64,000 nt of DNA from Maribacter sp. (lineage in GTDB: Bacteria > Bacteroidota > Bacteroidia > Flavobacteriales > Flavobacteriaceae): the NCBI GenBank assembly GCA_011050675.1, contig DRFI01000017.1, forward strand, positions 285,083 through 349,082, read 5' to 3'. The notes beneath the pieces are model-generated. The model saw nothing but the letters and a program-made list of their open reading frames with translations, searched no databases and was not told the DNA's origin. This document shows, piece by piece, positions 19,017 to 26,610 of this stretch (positions are counted from its first letter, which is position 1; every line of letters begins with the position of its first letter). A program made the translations under genes and the position numbers.

Positions 19017-21293
19017 TTAATTTAAGGTGTAGCGTACTCCAAAAAACGAACGAATTCCTTGGTTTGGTCCATATACATACGATGGGTCGAAAGTTAATCC
19101 ATTTGGGTTGTTGGGTGTTGCAAGAGCATTGCCATTTTCATCAAAAGTAACTTCCTTGTCAAATGGGTCGTTGGCGCGGGCTATTATAAAAGGATTACCA
19201 TTGTTAGGTGTCCAATCAAGTAGGTTTTTAACGCCTCCGTAGAATTCAAAATCCTTTAATCCATCATAGGTAAACTGAATATTTTGAATGCTCCATACAG
19301 GTGAAAAATCCCTTCGTGGATCATTTTCTCCTAAAGTTGGTAAGCGCATAGGTCCATATAAATTTCCTGTGTAGTCAACGGTTAGATCCAAGGCACGTAT
19401 ATCATAACTAATACTCCAGTTTGCAGAATAGCTTTCAGTAAGAATTTGCCTCTGTTTTACTCCGTTTTCGGTATTGCTTACATTTTGTAAAGTACCACCT
19501 ACCATAACTTTAATACCGTTGTAAAAGGAAACATCAATATTGGCACTAATACCTTTTGAAATGGATTTTCCATTTAAGTTGTCATATATAATTTGATTGG
19601 GATTTGTGTCGTAATCGGGGATAATTACATTCTGAAAATTGGTATAGAATACCGATGCATCCAAACCAACAAAGGTACCGTTGTCCCCATATATTTTCTT
19701 TAAGTAATTTAGGTTGATATTGAATGAGCGTTCTGGTTTCAATTCTTCTGCGATTATAACGTCTCGTGATCCGGTCAGTGCGGCATGTTCCTCTGTAAAT
19801 AAGTTCACAACCCTAAAACCTGTGCCAGCATTTACACGTATAATGTCATTGTCCGTAAATTTAAAACGATATGCTCCTCTAGGAGTAAAAATGCTTCCGT
19901 GGCGCTCATCATAATCGTATCTACCCCCTAAAAGCAACGAATGCTTTTTATTGAAGGCGATTTCATCTTGTACAAATAGACTTGGAATTACTACTTCGTC
20001 TGGTTTGTTGCCATCTACATCTAATGTAGCAGGTGTATTGTCATCGTAGTAATTGTATCGTAAAGCAGTACCTGCTAGAAAGCTATGTTTGCCTACTGTT
20101 TTGTCCCAGGTTAATTGTGTGAAACCTATACGTTGATCTGCTAAATAAGGCACATCACCATAAACCGAGTTTTGTTTGTGGTCGTTATAAGAAAAAGACA
20201 ACATAAGTTGCTCTTCTACTGGTAATTGATATTTACCTAATACTTCCCATCTACGGGTATATATACTTTCTCCATAAACTTCGTCTCTTCCTCTAAATTC
20301 TGGAGTCCATTGCATTTCTCCTCCCCAACGATCTTCATAAAAAAAGCGACCCGCCAAGGATAAAACACGAGAGTTTTTTCTGGTAAAATTCCATTTTTGA
20401 AATACTGAAATCCTGTCTTGTAGCGTAAGGTCTGTGAAATTATCCCCATTATTATCAATAGCGTTGTCGTATTTAAAATAGTTAGCGCCTACAAGAACAT
20501 TGGTTTTTTTGCCAATATTGAATTTAGTACCTACATCGAGATTGAATTCTCCCCAACCGGTAACGAAACTGTCCGCAAAGAAATCTGGGGACGTTAAGTT
20601 GTTTTTTGTAATAATATTTATAAGTCCGCCTACAGCCTCACTACCATAAAGCGTAGAGGCGGGACCCTTTACTATTTCAATTTGTTCGATAAGAGAATTT
20701 GGTATTCCAGATAATCCGTAAACGGTACCTAGACCACTAACAATAGGCATACCATCTATAAGTACCAACGTATATGGACCTTCTAAACCGTTAATATGAA
20801 TGTCGCCGGTATTACAAACATTACAGTTTATTTGTGGACGTACGCCATTTACATTCTGTAGTGCTTCAAAAATACTTGCAGTTGGGTTTTTCTTGAAAAA
20901 AGTAGGCTTGTAAACTTCTACTGGAACGGGACTTTCTAATCTGCTTACTGGTTTTAGCGTTCCTGTAACTACCATTTCATCTAAAGATTCGGTTGAAGGT
21001 TCGATTTTGATATTGATTACTTGATCTTCCCCGTCAGAAATTGTAATTGTTTTATAATACTTTTTAAAACCGATGTTAGAGGCAATAATGGTGTACTTAC
21101 CCTCTGGTATGTTTCTTAAAATATAATTACCATTTTCATCTGAAGCCGTACCGATTTCGGTACTTTTTAAATAAATATTTACAAAAGCTTCTGGATTGTC
21201 TTTTGAGGAAATTGTTCCCGATAAGGTTGAATTTTGAGCACCTACTGTAGTGAAGGATAAAATAGATATGGCGAAAAATATTATTTTAATCAT
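19017..21293 (-). CDS. TonB-dependent outer-membrane receptor, probably for a metal complex
   Basis: The 758-residue product has a signal peptide (to about residue 19, VGAQ), a carboxypeptidase-like regulatory domain (about 23-100), a TonB plug domain (about 118-230, with VLIDGMPIVSGLGTVYGL and IEIVKGPASTLYGSEAVGG), and a C-terminal 22-strand barrel ending IRSFFGVRYTLN. The plug contains NCNVCNTGDIHI, a paired-cysteine segment seen in a subset of receptors. It is transcribed divergently from a DtxR-family regulator with a palindrome between them, and the ZIP gene lies beyond the regulator, so iron, manganese or another metal chelate is the likely substrate. The exact ligand is unknown. Confidence 0.88.
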   Translation of the reverse strand: MIKIIFFAISILSFTTVGAQNSTLSGTISSKDNPEAFVNIYLKSTEIGTASDENGNYILRNIPEGKYTIIASNIGFKKYYKTITISDGEDQVINIKIEPSTESLDEMVVTGTLKPVSRLESPVPVEVYKPTFFKKNPTASIFEALQNVNGVRPQINCNVCNTGDIHINGLEGPYTLVLIDGMPIVSGLGTVYGLSGIPNSLIEQIEIVKGPASTLYGSEAVGGLINIITKNNLTSPDFFADSFVTGWGEFNLDVGTKFNIGKKTNVLVGANYFKYDNAIDNNGDNFTDLTLQDRISVFQKWNFTRKNSRVLSLAGRFFYEDRWGGEMQWTPEFRGRDEVYGESIYTRRWEVLGKYQLPVEEQLMLSFSYNDHKQNSVYGDVPYLADQRIGFTQLTWDKTVGKHSFLAGTALRYNYYDDNTPATLDVDGNKPDEVVIPSLFVQDEIAFNKKHSLLLGGRYDYDERHGSIFTPRGAYRFKFTDNDIIRVNAGTGFRVVNLFTEEHAALTGSRDVIIAEELKPERSFNINLNYLKKIYGDNGTFVGLDASVFYTNFQNVIIPDYDTNPNQIIYDNLNGKSISKGISANIDVSFYNGIKVMVGGTLQNVSNTENGVKQRQILTESYSANWSISYDIRALDLTVDYTGNLYGPMRLPTLGENDPRRDFSPVWSIQNIQFTYDGLKDFEFYGGVKNLLDWTPNNGNPFIIARANDPFDKEVTFDENGNALATPNNPNGLTFDPSYVYGPNQGIRSFFGVRYTLN

Positions 21294-21304
21294 CTAAATT
21301 TAAT

Positions 21305-21320
21305 TTTAGACAAACCTAAA
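21305..21320. promoter_or_regulatory. DtxR/MntR-type operator candidate
   Basis: The 16-bp sequence TTTAGACAAACCTAAA has 5-bp inverted ends (TTTAG/CTAAA) and resembles boxes of DtxR/MntR regulators. It lies 12 bases upstream of the TonB receptor start and adjoins the -33 box of the regulator promoter, so it could control both genes. Confidence 0.5.
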
Positions 21321-21323
21321 TAA

Positions 21324-21352
21324 TTGTTTTTACATATAAAAATGTATTTTTG
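21324..21352 (+). promoter_or_regulatory. Promoter of the DtxR-family regulator
   Basis: A TTG -33 box (21324-21326) and a TATTTTTG -7 box (21345-21352) with 18-base spacing lie 18 bases before the ATG. Confidence 0.6.
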
Positions 21353-21370
21353 CACTTATATTGTTTTAAC

Positions 21371-22033
21371 ATGACACTATCAGAAGAAGATTACATAAAA
21401 AGTATTTACCACTTAAGTGAGTTTAATAGTAAGTCTGTTGCTACCAATGCAATAGCCGAGCAGATGAAAACAAAGCCATCTTCAGTAACGGATATGGTTA
21501 AAAAATTGTCTGAAAAGTCCTTAGTAAATTATAAGAAGTACCAAGGTGTTTCGCTTTCAGAAAAGGGGAGATTGGTCGCATTATCTATTATTAGAAAACA
21601 TCGTTTATGGGAAGTGTTTTTGGTAGATAAGCTGAATTTTTCTTGGGATGAGGTTCATGTAGTGGCAGAGCAATTAGAGCATATAAAGAGTGATGCTTTA
21701 ATTGATAAGTTAGATGCCCATTTAGGATATCCTAAAGTAGATCCGCACGGAGATCCAATTCCAAATAAAGATGGTGTTTTTACAAAATCAATTAAAAAAT
21801 TAATAAGTGAATTACCAGTTGGTAGTCAAGGAGTTTGTGTTGGGGTAAATGATTCGTCTGCAGCTTTTTTAAAGTTTTTAGATAAGAATAAAATTGCTTT
21901 AGGCGATACTTTTAAAATATTGGAAAGAGAAGATTTCGATGGATCTGTAACTATTTCTACAAGGGCAGGGTCTATTAATATTTCCAAACAGATAGCGACG
22001 AATTTGTTTTTAGAGATAGTAGATGAAGAGTAA
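21371..22033 (+). CDS. DtxR/MntR-family metal-dependent regulator
   Basis: This 220-residue regulator has the family layout. There is an N-terminal winged helix-turn-helix (TLSEEDYIKSIYHL ... NAIAEQMKTKPSSVTDMVKKL), a dimerization/metal-binding domain with the conserved HRLWEVFL, EVHVVAEQLEHI and HLGYPKVDPHGDPIP segments that carry the metal ligands, and a C-terminal SH3/FeoA-like domain (about 150-220). The ATG at 21371 is preferred over an upstream in-frame TTG at 21350 because it gives the family N-terminus and the TTG lies inside the promoter. It likely represses the divergent TonB receptor and perhaps the downstream ZIP gene when iron or manganese is plentiful. Confidence 0.92.
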   Translation: MTLSEEDYIKSIYHLSEFNSKSVATNAIAEQMKTKPSSVTDMVKKLSEKSLVNYKKYQGVSLSEKGRLVALSIIRKHRLWEVFLVDKLNFSWDEVHVVAEQLEHIKSDALIDKLDAHLGYPKVDPHGDPIPNKDGVFTKSIKKLISELPVGSQGVCVGVNDSSAAFLKFLDKNKIALGDTFKILEREDFDGSVTISTRAGSINISKQIATNLFLEIVDEE

Positions 22034-22059
22034 TGTTTTAAATAGTTAACTTTTAAATT

Positions 22060-22881
22060 ATGGATCAAATTATAGCATATTTTGAATCGATTGACCCAGT
22101 GTTGGCAGCGTTTTATGCGACGTTGTTTACATGGGGACTTACTGCGGCTGGTGCTGCATTGGTTTTTTTGTTCAAAACAATGAATCGTGCCGTTTTAGAC
22201 GGAATGTTAGGGTTTACCGGTGGGGTTATGGTAGCCGCTAGTTTCTGGAGCTTATTGGCACCTGGTATTGAAATGAGTCCTGGTGAAGGATTTGTAAAAG
22301 TTATACCTGCTGCCGTCGGCTTTTTTCTTGGTGCCATGTTCATTTTTGCGTTAGATAAAGTGTTACCTCATTTACATATTAATTTTAAAGAGAGTGAAGC
22401 AGAAGGTGTAAAAACGCCATGGCGTAGAACTACATTATTGACTTTGGCGATAACACTACACAACATTCCCGAAGGGTTGGCAGTAGGTGTTCTTTTTGGA
22501 GGTGTTGCAGCTGGTTTTGACGGAGCATCTATTGGTGGGGCCGTTGCTTTGGCACTTGGTATTGGTTTACAAAACTTTCCAGAAGGTTTTGCCGTAGCAA
22601 TGCCATTAAGAAGACATGGATTAAGTAGGACAAAGAGCTTTATGTACGGTCAGGCATCTGCACTTGTGGAACCTGTTGCTGCTGTTCTTGGTGCATGGGC
22701 GGTAATGACATTTCAGCCTATTTTACCATATGCACTTTCATTTGCAGCAGGTGCTATGATTTTTGTTGTAGTAGAGGAAGTAATACCAGAAACGCAACAA
22801 GATAAATATACAGATATAGCCACTATGGGCTTTATTGGTGGTTTCATAATTATGATGACCTTGGATGTTGGTTTAGGTTAG
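22060..22881 (+). CDS. ZIP-family metal transporter
   Basis: The 273-residue inner-membrane protein has eight predicted helices. The two metal-site helices of the ZIP family are clear: HNIPEGLAVGVLFGG in TM4 and NFPEGFAVAMPLRRHG in TM5. The cytosolic loop between TM3 and TM4 is short and carries one HLHI motif. It moves divalent cations such as zinc, iron or manganese into the cytoplasm. It starts 26 bases after the DtxR-family gene and is probably in the same transcript. E. coli ZupT is the closest textbook counterpart. Confidence 0.9.
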   Translation: MDQIIAYFESIDPVLAAFYATLFTWGLTAAGAALVFLFKTMNRAVLDGMLGFTGGVMVAASFWSLLAPGIEMSPGEGFVKVIPAAVGFFLGAMFIFALDKVLPHLHINFKESEAEGVKTPWRRTTLLTLAITLHNIPEGLAVGVLFGGVAAGFDGASIGGAVALALGIGLQNFPEGFAVAMPLRRHGLSRTKSFMYGQASALVEPVAAVLGAWAVMTFQPILPYALSFAAGAMIFVVVEEVIPETQQDKYTDIATMGFIGGFIIMMTLDVGLG

Positions 22882-23001
22882 GTCTATAGACCTCTGCCTT
22901 TTCATTAAATGATTAAAAAGAGTTTTTTTAATAGACAGTAATTTAATGCCATTTTCACCGTTTAAGGCTATAGTATTGTTAACTTGATACTTTAAATTTT
23001 T

Positions 23002-23442
23002 ATGCACTCTTCTAAGAAAAATTGGGTCTGGTCAATTACCTTGATAGTAACTGTAATCGTCTGTGGTTTCATTTTAATACTGCATGTTAAAAACTGGGTA
23101 GGCGATGATGTAAGTAGCCTTAGTTTACGCTCAGGGTTTTACAATGTGGAAATTCCGTTAAATGAACTGGATAGTGTTGTTTTGGTAGAAAGAATTCCAC
23201 CAATGCAGCGTTTGCATGGTTTTTCTGCATTTGATAAGGAGAAAGGTATTTTTAGAGAATTTAAAGATTCTTTGACAGATAAGAAAGTGCGTGTCTTTGT
23301 TGATAATATCAATCAGAACAAAGTAAAGTTGGTCTATAAAGATTCTACTTATGTATATTTTAATTTAAAGGATTCTGTCGAAACGGTTCAATTATTTCAG
23401 AAGCTAAGCACCAAAATAGGTTCTTTGAGTACGCCTAATTAA
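23002..23442 (+). CDS. Membrane-anchored protein with a PH-like domain, function unknown
   Basis: This 146-residue protein has one N-terminal membrane helix (about residues 10-28, SITLIVTVIVCGFILILHV) and a C-terminal beta-rich domain of about 110 residues: FYNVEIPLNELDSVVLVERIPPM at the start and VYKDSTYVYFNLKDSVETVQLFQKL at the end. That pattern resembles bacterial PH-like domains, but the match is only structural impression. The gene stands alone; the following gene has its own 76-base gap. Confidence 0.6.
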   Translation: MHSSKKNWVWSITLIVTVIVCGFILILHVKNWVGDDVSSLSLRSGFYNVEIPLNELDSVVLVERIPPMQRLHGFSAFDKEKGIFREFKDSLTDKKVRVFVDNINQNKVKLVYKDSTYVYFNLKDSVETVQLFQKLSTKIGSLSTPN

Positions 23443-23518
23443 GGATTTAAAAATAACGTTAAAGTAGTCAACGCTTTGGCATAACTATTGAAACTGTTTT
23501 GATTTTAAAATTTATAGA

Positions 23519-23941
23519 ATGATAAAAAGAAATCTATTGTCGCTATTGGTTTTAGGGTTGATGTCCACTGGAGGTTTTGCACAGCATAATCTTAGCTTAA
23601 ACATCGAGGGTGTAGCCTCTGAAGATGGTAATATTTGTTTTGCCATTTATAATGACGAAGGGTCTTTTTTAAAGTTTGATAAAGTTTATAAGTCAGGATC
23701 AGAAAAGGCGGTAAAGGGAAAAACAGCCGTTAATATTACAGATTTGCCCGATGGGGATTATGCCATAGCAATTTTTCATGATGCAAACGGAAATAAGAAT
23801 TTGGATACCAATATGCTAGGTATACCAAAAGAACAAATTGCGTTTTCTAAGGGTAAAATGAAAATGTTTGGTCCTCCAAAATTTGATGAATGTGTCTTTA
23901 CGTTTAATTCAAATATGGAAATGAATATTAGTCTCCAGTAA
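23519..23941 (+). CDS. Secreted DUF2141 protein
   Basis: This 140-residue protein has a signal peptide (residues 1-21, ending GGFAQ) and a single beta-sandwich domain matching DUF2141: NICFAIYNDEGSF, ITDLPDGDYAIAIFHDANGNKNLDTNMLGIPKEQIAFS. The DxNxNxxLDxN stretch resembles a calcium-binding loop. The family is widespread in Bacteroidota and Proteobacteria, exported, and without a defined role. It converges on the plug-domain lipoprotein with a 7-base gap. Confidence 0.82.
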   Translation: MIKRNLLSLLVLGLMSTGGFAQHNLSLNIEGVASEDGNICFAIYNDEGSFLKFDKVYKSGSEKAVKGKTAVNITDLPDGDYAIAIFHDANGNKNLDTNMLGIPKEQIAFSKGKMKMFGPPKFDECVFTFNSNMEMNISLQ

Positions 23942-23948
23942 CTAATCT

Positions 23949-24356
23949 TTAGTAACTCGTTATTTTAATAACTCCGTTAGAGCCTTGTGTACCATAACCT
24001 GAAGCGTCTGCACCAGATAGAATAACAATTTTCTTTACATTATAACTTTCAATTAGTTCATTGACGGATTGAAAAGAATTTCCTATAACTTGATTGTTCA
24101 GAACATACAAAGGTTCTTGCTTACCACCCGAAACAAAAGAATTAGTAGTCTTGTTTAAAATAGGAATATTATAGTGAAGCACTATCCCGGGCTTTTGACG
24201 TATGCGCTGTAATAGCGAAACATTAGCTCTATTCTTTTCTCTTAATTCTTTATCTAAAGACGTTTGGTTATTGTCCTTGTTATTTGTATTTTTTGTTGTG
24301 CCACAGCCGTACATAAATAAAATAGATATGATACAAATAGAAATAAACTTTTTCAT
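23949..24356 (-). CDS. Lipoprotein with a stand-alone TonB-plug-like domain
   Basis: The 135-residue product carries a lipoprotein signal (ISILFMYGC, Cys about residue 17), a charged linker, and a C-terminal segment typical of receptor plug domains: YVLNNQVIGNSFQSVNELIE and IVILSGADASGYGTQGSNGVIKITSY. No barrel follows, so it is not a transporter by itself. Similar plug-only lipoproteins occur in flavobacteria and may act as periplasmic partners of TonB complexes; that is inference. Confidence 0.7.
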   Translation of the reverse strand: MKKFISICIISILFMYGCGTTKNTNNKDNNQTSLDKELREKNRANVSLLQRIRQKPGIVLHYNIPILNKTTNSFVSGGKQEPLYVLNNQVIGNSFQSVNELIESYNVKKIVILSGADASGYGTQGSNGVIKITSY

Positions 24357-24426
24357 TTTTCTGAGATAAAGATAATAGGAAGGTATACATTTAATTTGAT
24401 GCAGTTATCTTTGAAATAAAAATTTC

Positions 24427-24813
24427 ATGGTATTAGTAGCACAGTTAGTGGGAGCTTTATTAGGATTGTTGGCGGTTATTTTTGGTGCTTTCGGAGCACA
24501 TTTACTCAAGAAAACCTTCACTAAAGATCAATTAAACAGTTTTGAAACTGGTGTAAAATATCAGATGTATCATGCGCTGTTGATACTTATGCTAAGTTTT
24601 AATCTCAACTTAGAAACGAGCTTAGAGAAAAGTATAATCTATTGTCTAATTATTGGAACCGTCTTATTTTCCTTTAGTATCTACGGATTGTGCATTACAG
24701 CATCCAAAGGAAATAAAATGAAAATACTGGGGCCTATAACTCCTCTTGGCGGACTCTTTCTAGTAATAGGTTGGGGATTGTTATTCTATAACTTCATAAA
24801 GAACTTTGTATAG
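24427..24813 (+). CDS. DUF423 membrane protein
   Basis: This 128-residue integral membrane protein has four predicted helices and the DUF423 signature near the N-terminus, GALLGLLAVIFGAFGAHLLKK, followed by FETGVKYQMYHALLIL. The family (E. coli YgdD) is conserved across bacteria and its function is unknown. It converges with the next gene, with stops separated by only a base. Confidence 0.85.
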   Translation: MVLVAQLVGALLGLLAVIFGAFGAHLLKKTFTKDQLNSFETGVKYQMYHALLILMLSFNLNLETSLEKSIIYCLIIGTVLFSFSIYGLCITASKGNKMKILGPITPLGGLFLVIGWGLLFYNFIKNFV

Positions 24814-24814
24814 T

Positions 24815-26353
24815 CTATTTTGATGAAACGGACTTAAATTCCTTAATTGCTGTGTTGGGTTCCATAATAGCATAACCTTCCCAGAATGTTGGGTCGTATT
24901 TTGGCAAATAAGTAGGCAATACGACATTATTTTCTGTGAAATCATCAAATGTAGCCTGACTGATATTTTCTGTCTCAAAAACTATCATTTCATTTTTTTC
25001 AACATTAATAAAAACAAAATCCATATCTCCAGATAGCTCGTTCTGTTTGTTTTTACCTTTAACGATTTTGTTCTTTTCAATAATTTTTAAAGGCCTTCTA
25101 ACACCAATTCGTTCTCCTACTTCAGATTCATAATAATGTAAACCGTAAAAACCATTTGCACCTTTATGGTAGATAATTTTTCCTTTAGACAGATATTTGT
25201 TGGTGGAAATTCCTAATAAATTGAATTTACTAATAGGTTTTACATTGCTGTAATCTACCTGTATAACTGCAAAGTCATCTGCATTTATATATAAAGTGCC
25301 TTCAAAATCTGCTGATCCATCTGGTTTGAAAGAGACAACATATACAGCGGCATCACCTAAATAAGTGAATTCATTAAGGGCGAAATCGTACTTTCTAGAT
25401 TTGAGTATAAAATTAAGATCACTACCATCTTGGGTTGGTAATCCATTTAGAATGGAACCCAAATTATTCCTTTTCCAGTGGGCAAAGTTTTTTTGTCGTT
25501 CTTCCTTATCTTTTTTCTTTTTTTCCAGTTCTGCATTAACAGCAGCTACATCTGTAGAATCTACATCTTCTTCAAACAGCTCACTGACCTCATCAGCATC
25601 TATTTTAAAGGATAGTAACCCAGATTTAATTTTAAAATAAGACCCAGGCTTTACATTTTCTTTTAGAATACTATTAAACTGTTCTTCTATTTTCTCTTGA
25701 TCAAGTGCAGTACTTTTATCGTATAATTTAGATGCTTTTAATAAATCTAGTTTTTGTACCTCTTCATCATAATTACCAAAAAGGTCGCCCACTAATTCTT
25801 GATAATAAGCATCATTTTTAGGAACGGTAGAAATGATACTATCAATGAATTTTTGGTTTAGTACATCAATAGAGGATTTTTTGACTTTGAAATTACTTTT
25901 TGTCCATCTGTTAAAATAGGATGATCTATGAAATAATCTTTTTTTGGTAAGGTCATTAGTGTAGTTCTCATCTAGATTATCTTCTACTAGATCTATGATT
26001 TCTTCAGCAGTATAATTTTTGTTGGAGACTATTACCTCTCGTAGTTCAATTGCCTTGGGCACCAGTAATATTTTAGCTGTAGTAAATTCAGATATGGGTT
26101 TCGATAGGGTTTCATAACCCATTGAGGAAATGGTCAGGGAATCAGACTCCGTAATGGTCTCGTTTAATATGAAATTAAAGTTACCTTCTTCATTGGTGAT
26201 AACACCTTTTTCTTTTAATTGTACTGTGGCAAAGGGTATTGGCTGTTGGCTTATACTATCAATAACAAAAGCGGTTAGATTCTGCGCGTTGGTATTAAAT
26301 ATGTTTAAAAATAGTAATGTAAAAAATGGAAGAAGAAGTTTTTTAGTGTTCAT
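24815..26353 (-). CDS. Exported protein with carboxypeptidase-like regulatory domain
   Basis: The 512-residue protein has a signal peptide (residues 1-23, FNTNAQ), then a carboxypeptidase-like regulatory (beta-sandwich) domain (about 25-105, AFVIDSISQQPIPFATVQLKEKGVITNEEGNF), and a long C-terminal region with beta-strand character (YLGDAAVYVVSFKPDGSADFEGTLYINADDFAVIQVDY). A Lys/Glu-rich stretch (about 280-300) may be a flexible or coiled loop. It is typical of Bacteroidota envelope proteins; no enzymatic residues are visible. It is monocistronic and its role is unknown. Confidence 0.7.
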   Translation of the reverse strand: MNTKKLLLPFFTLLFLNIFNTNAQNLTAFVIDSISQQPIPFATVQLKEKGVITNEEGNFNFILNETITESDSLTISSMGYETLSKPISEFTTAKILLVPKAIELREVIVSNKNYTAEEIIDLVEDNLDENYTNDLTKKRLFHRSSYFNRWTKSNFKVKKSSIDVLNQKFIDSIISTVPKNDAYYQELVGDLFGNYDEEVQKLDLLKASKLYDKSTALDQEKIEEQFNSILKENVKPGSYFKIKSGLLSFKIDADEVSELFEEDVDSTDVAAVNAELEKKKKDKEERQKNFAHWKRNNLGSILNGLPTQDGSDLNFILKSRKYDFALNEFTYLGDAAVYVVSFKPDGSADFEGTLYINADDFAVIQVDYSNVKPISKFNLLGISTNKYLSKGKIIYHKGANGFYGLHYYESEVGERIGVRRPLKIIEKNKIVKGKNKQNELSGDMDFVFINVEKNEMIVFETENISQATFDDFTENNVVLPTYLPKYDPTFWEGYAIMEPNTAIKEFKSVSSK

Positions 26354-26459
26354 GGTGTTAGATTATTCCTACGCAATCTAAACGAACCAAAGAAAGAAAC
26401 GTTACAATTTTAGAAACTGTTATGAGTCTTTTTTATTTAATTTAACTAAAAATTGAAAT

Positions 26460-26609
26460 CTAGTGACAGCCGCAATCGTTTTGACCACAAGCTTTCGAAC
26501 TACTTTTTTTGCTAGACCATAGAGATTTTGGAATGAAAAATTTTGTAGCTACATAACCAACAGAAATAGCTAAAGTGATGTAAACTAATATGTGTTGTAG
26601 TATATCCAT
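26460..26609 (-). CDS. FeoB-associated Cys-rich membrane protein
   Basis: This 49-residue peptide reads MDILQHILVYITLAISVGY at its N-terminus, a single membrane helix, and ends with a Cys-rich tail ACGQNDCGCH. It starts one base before the feoB stop (26611), so it is translationally linked to feoB. That arrangement and the Cys-rich tail match the FeoB-associated family, thought to serve Fe(II) uptake as FeoC-like or metal-handling partners. The function is inferred from family and context. Confidence 0.8.
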   Translation of the reverse strand: MDILQHILVYITLAISVGYVATKFFIPKSLWSSKKSSSKACGQNDCGCH

Positions 26610-26610
26610 T

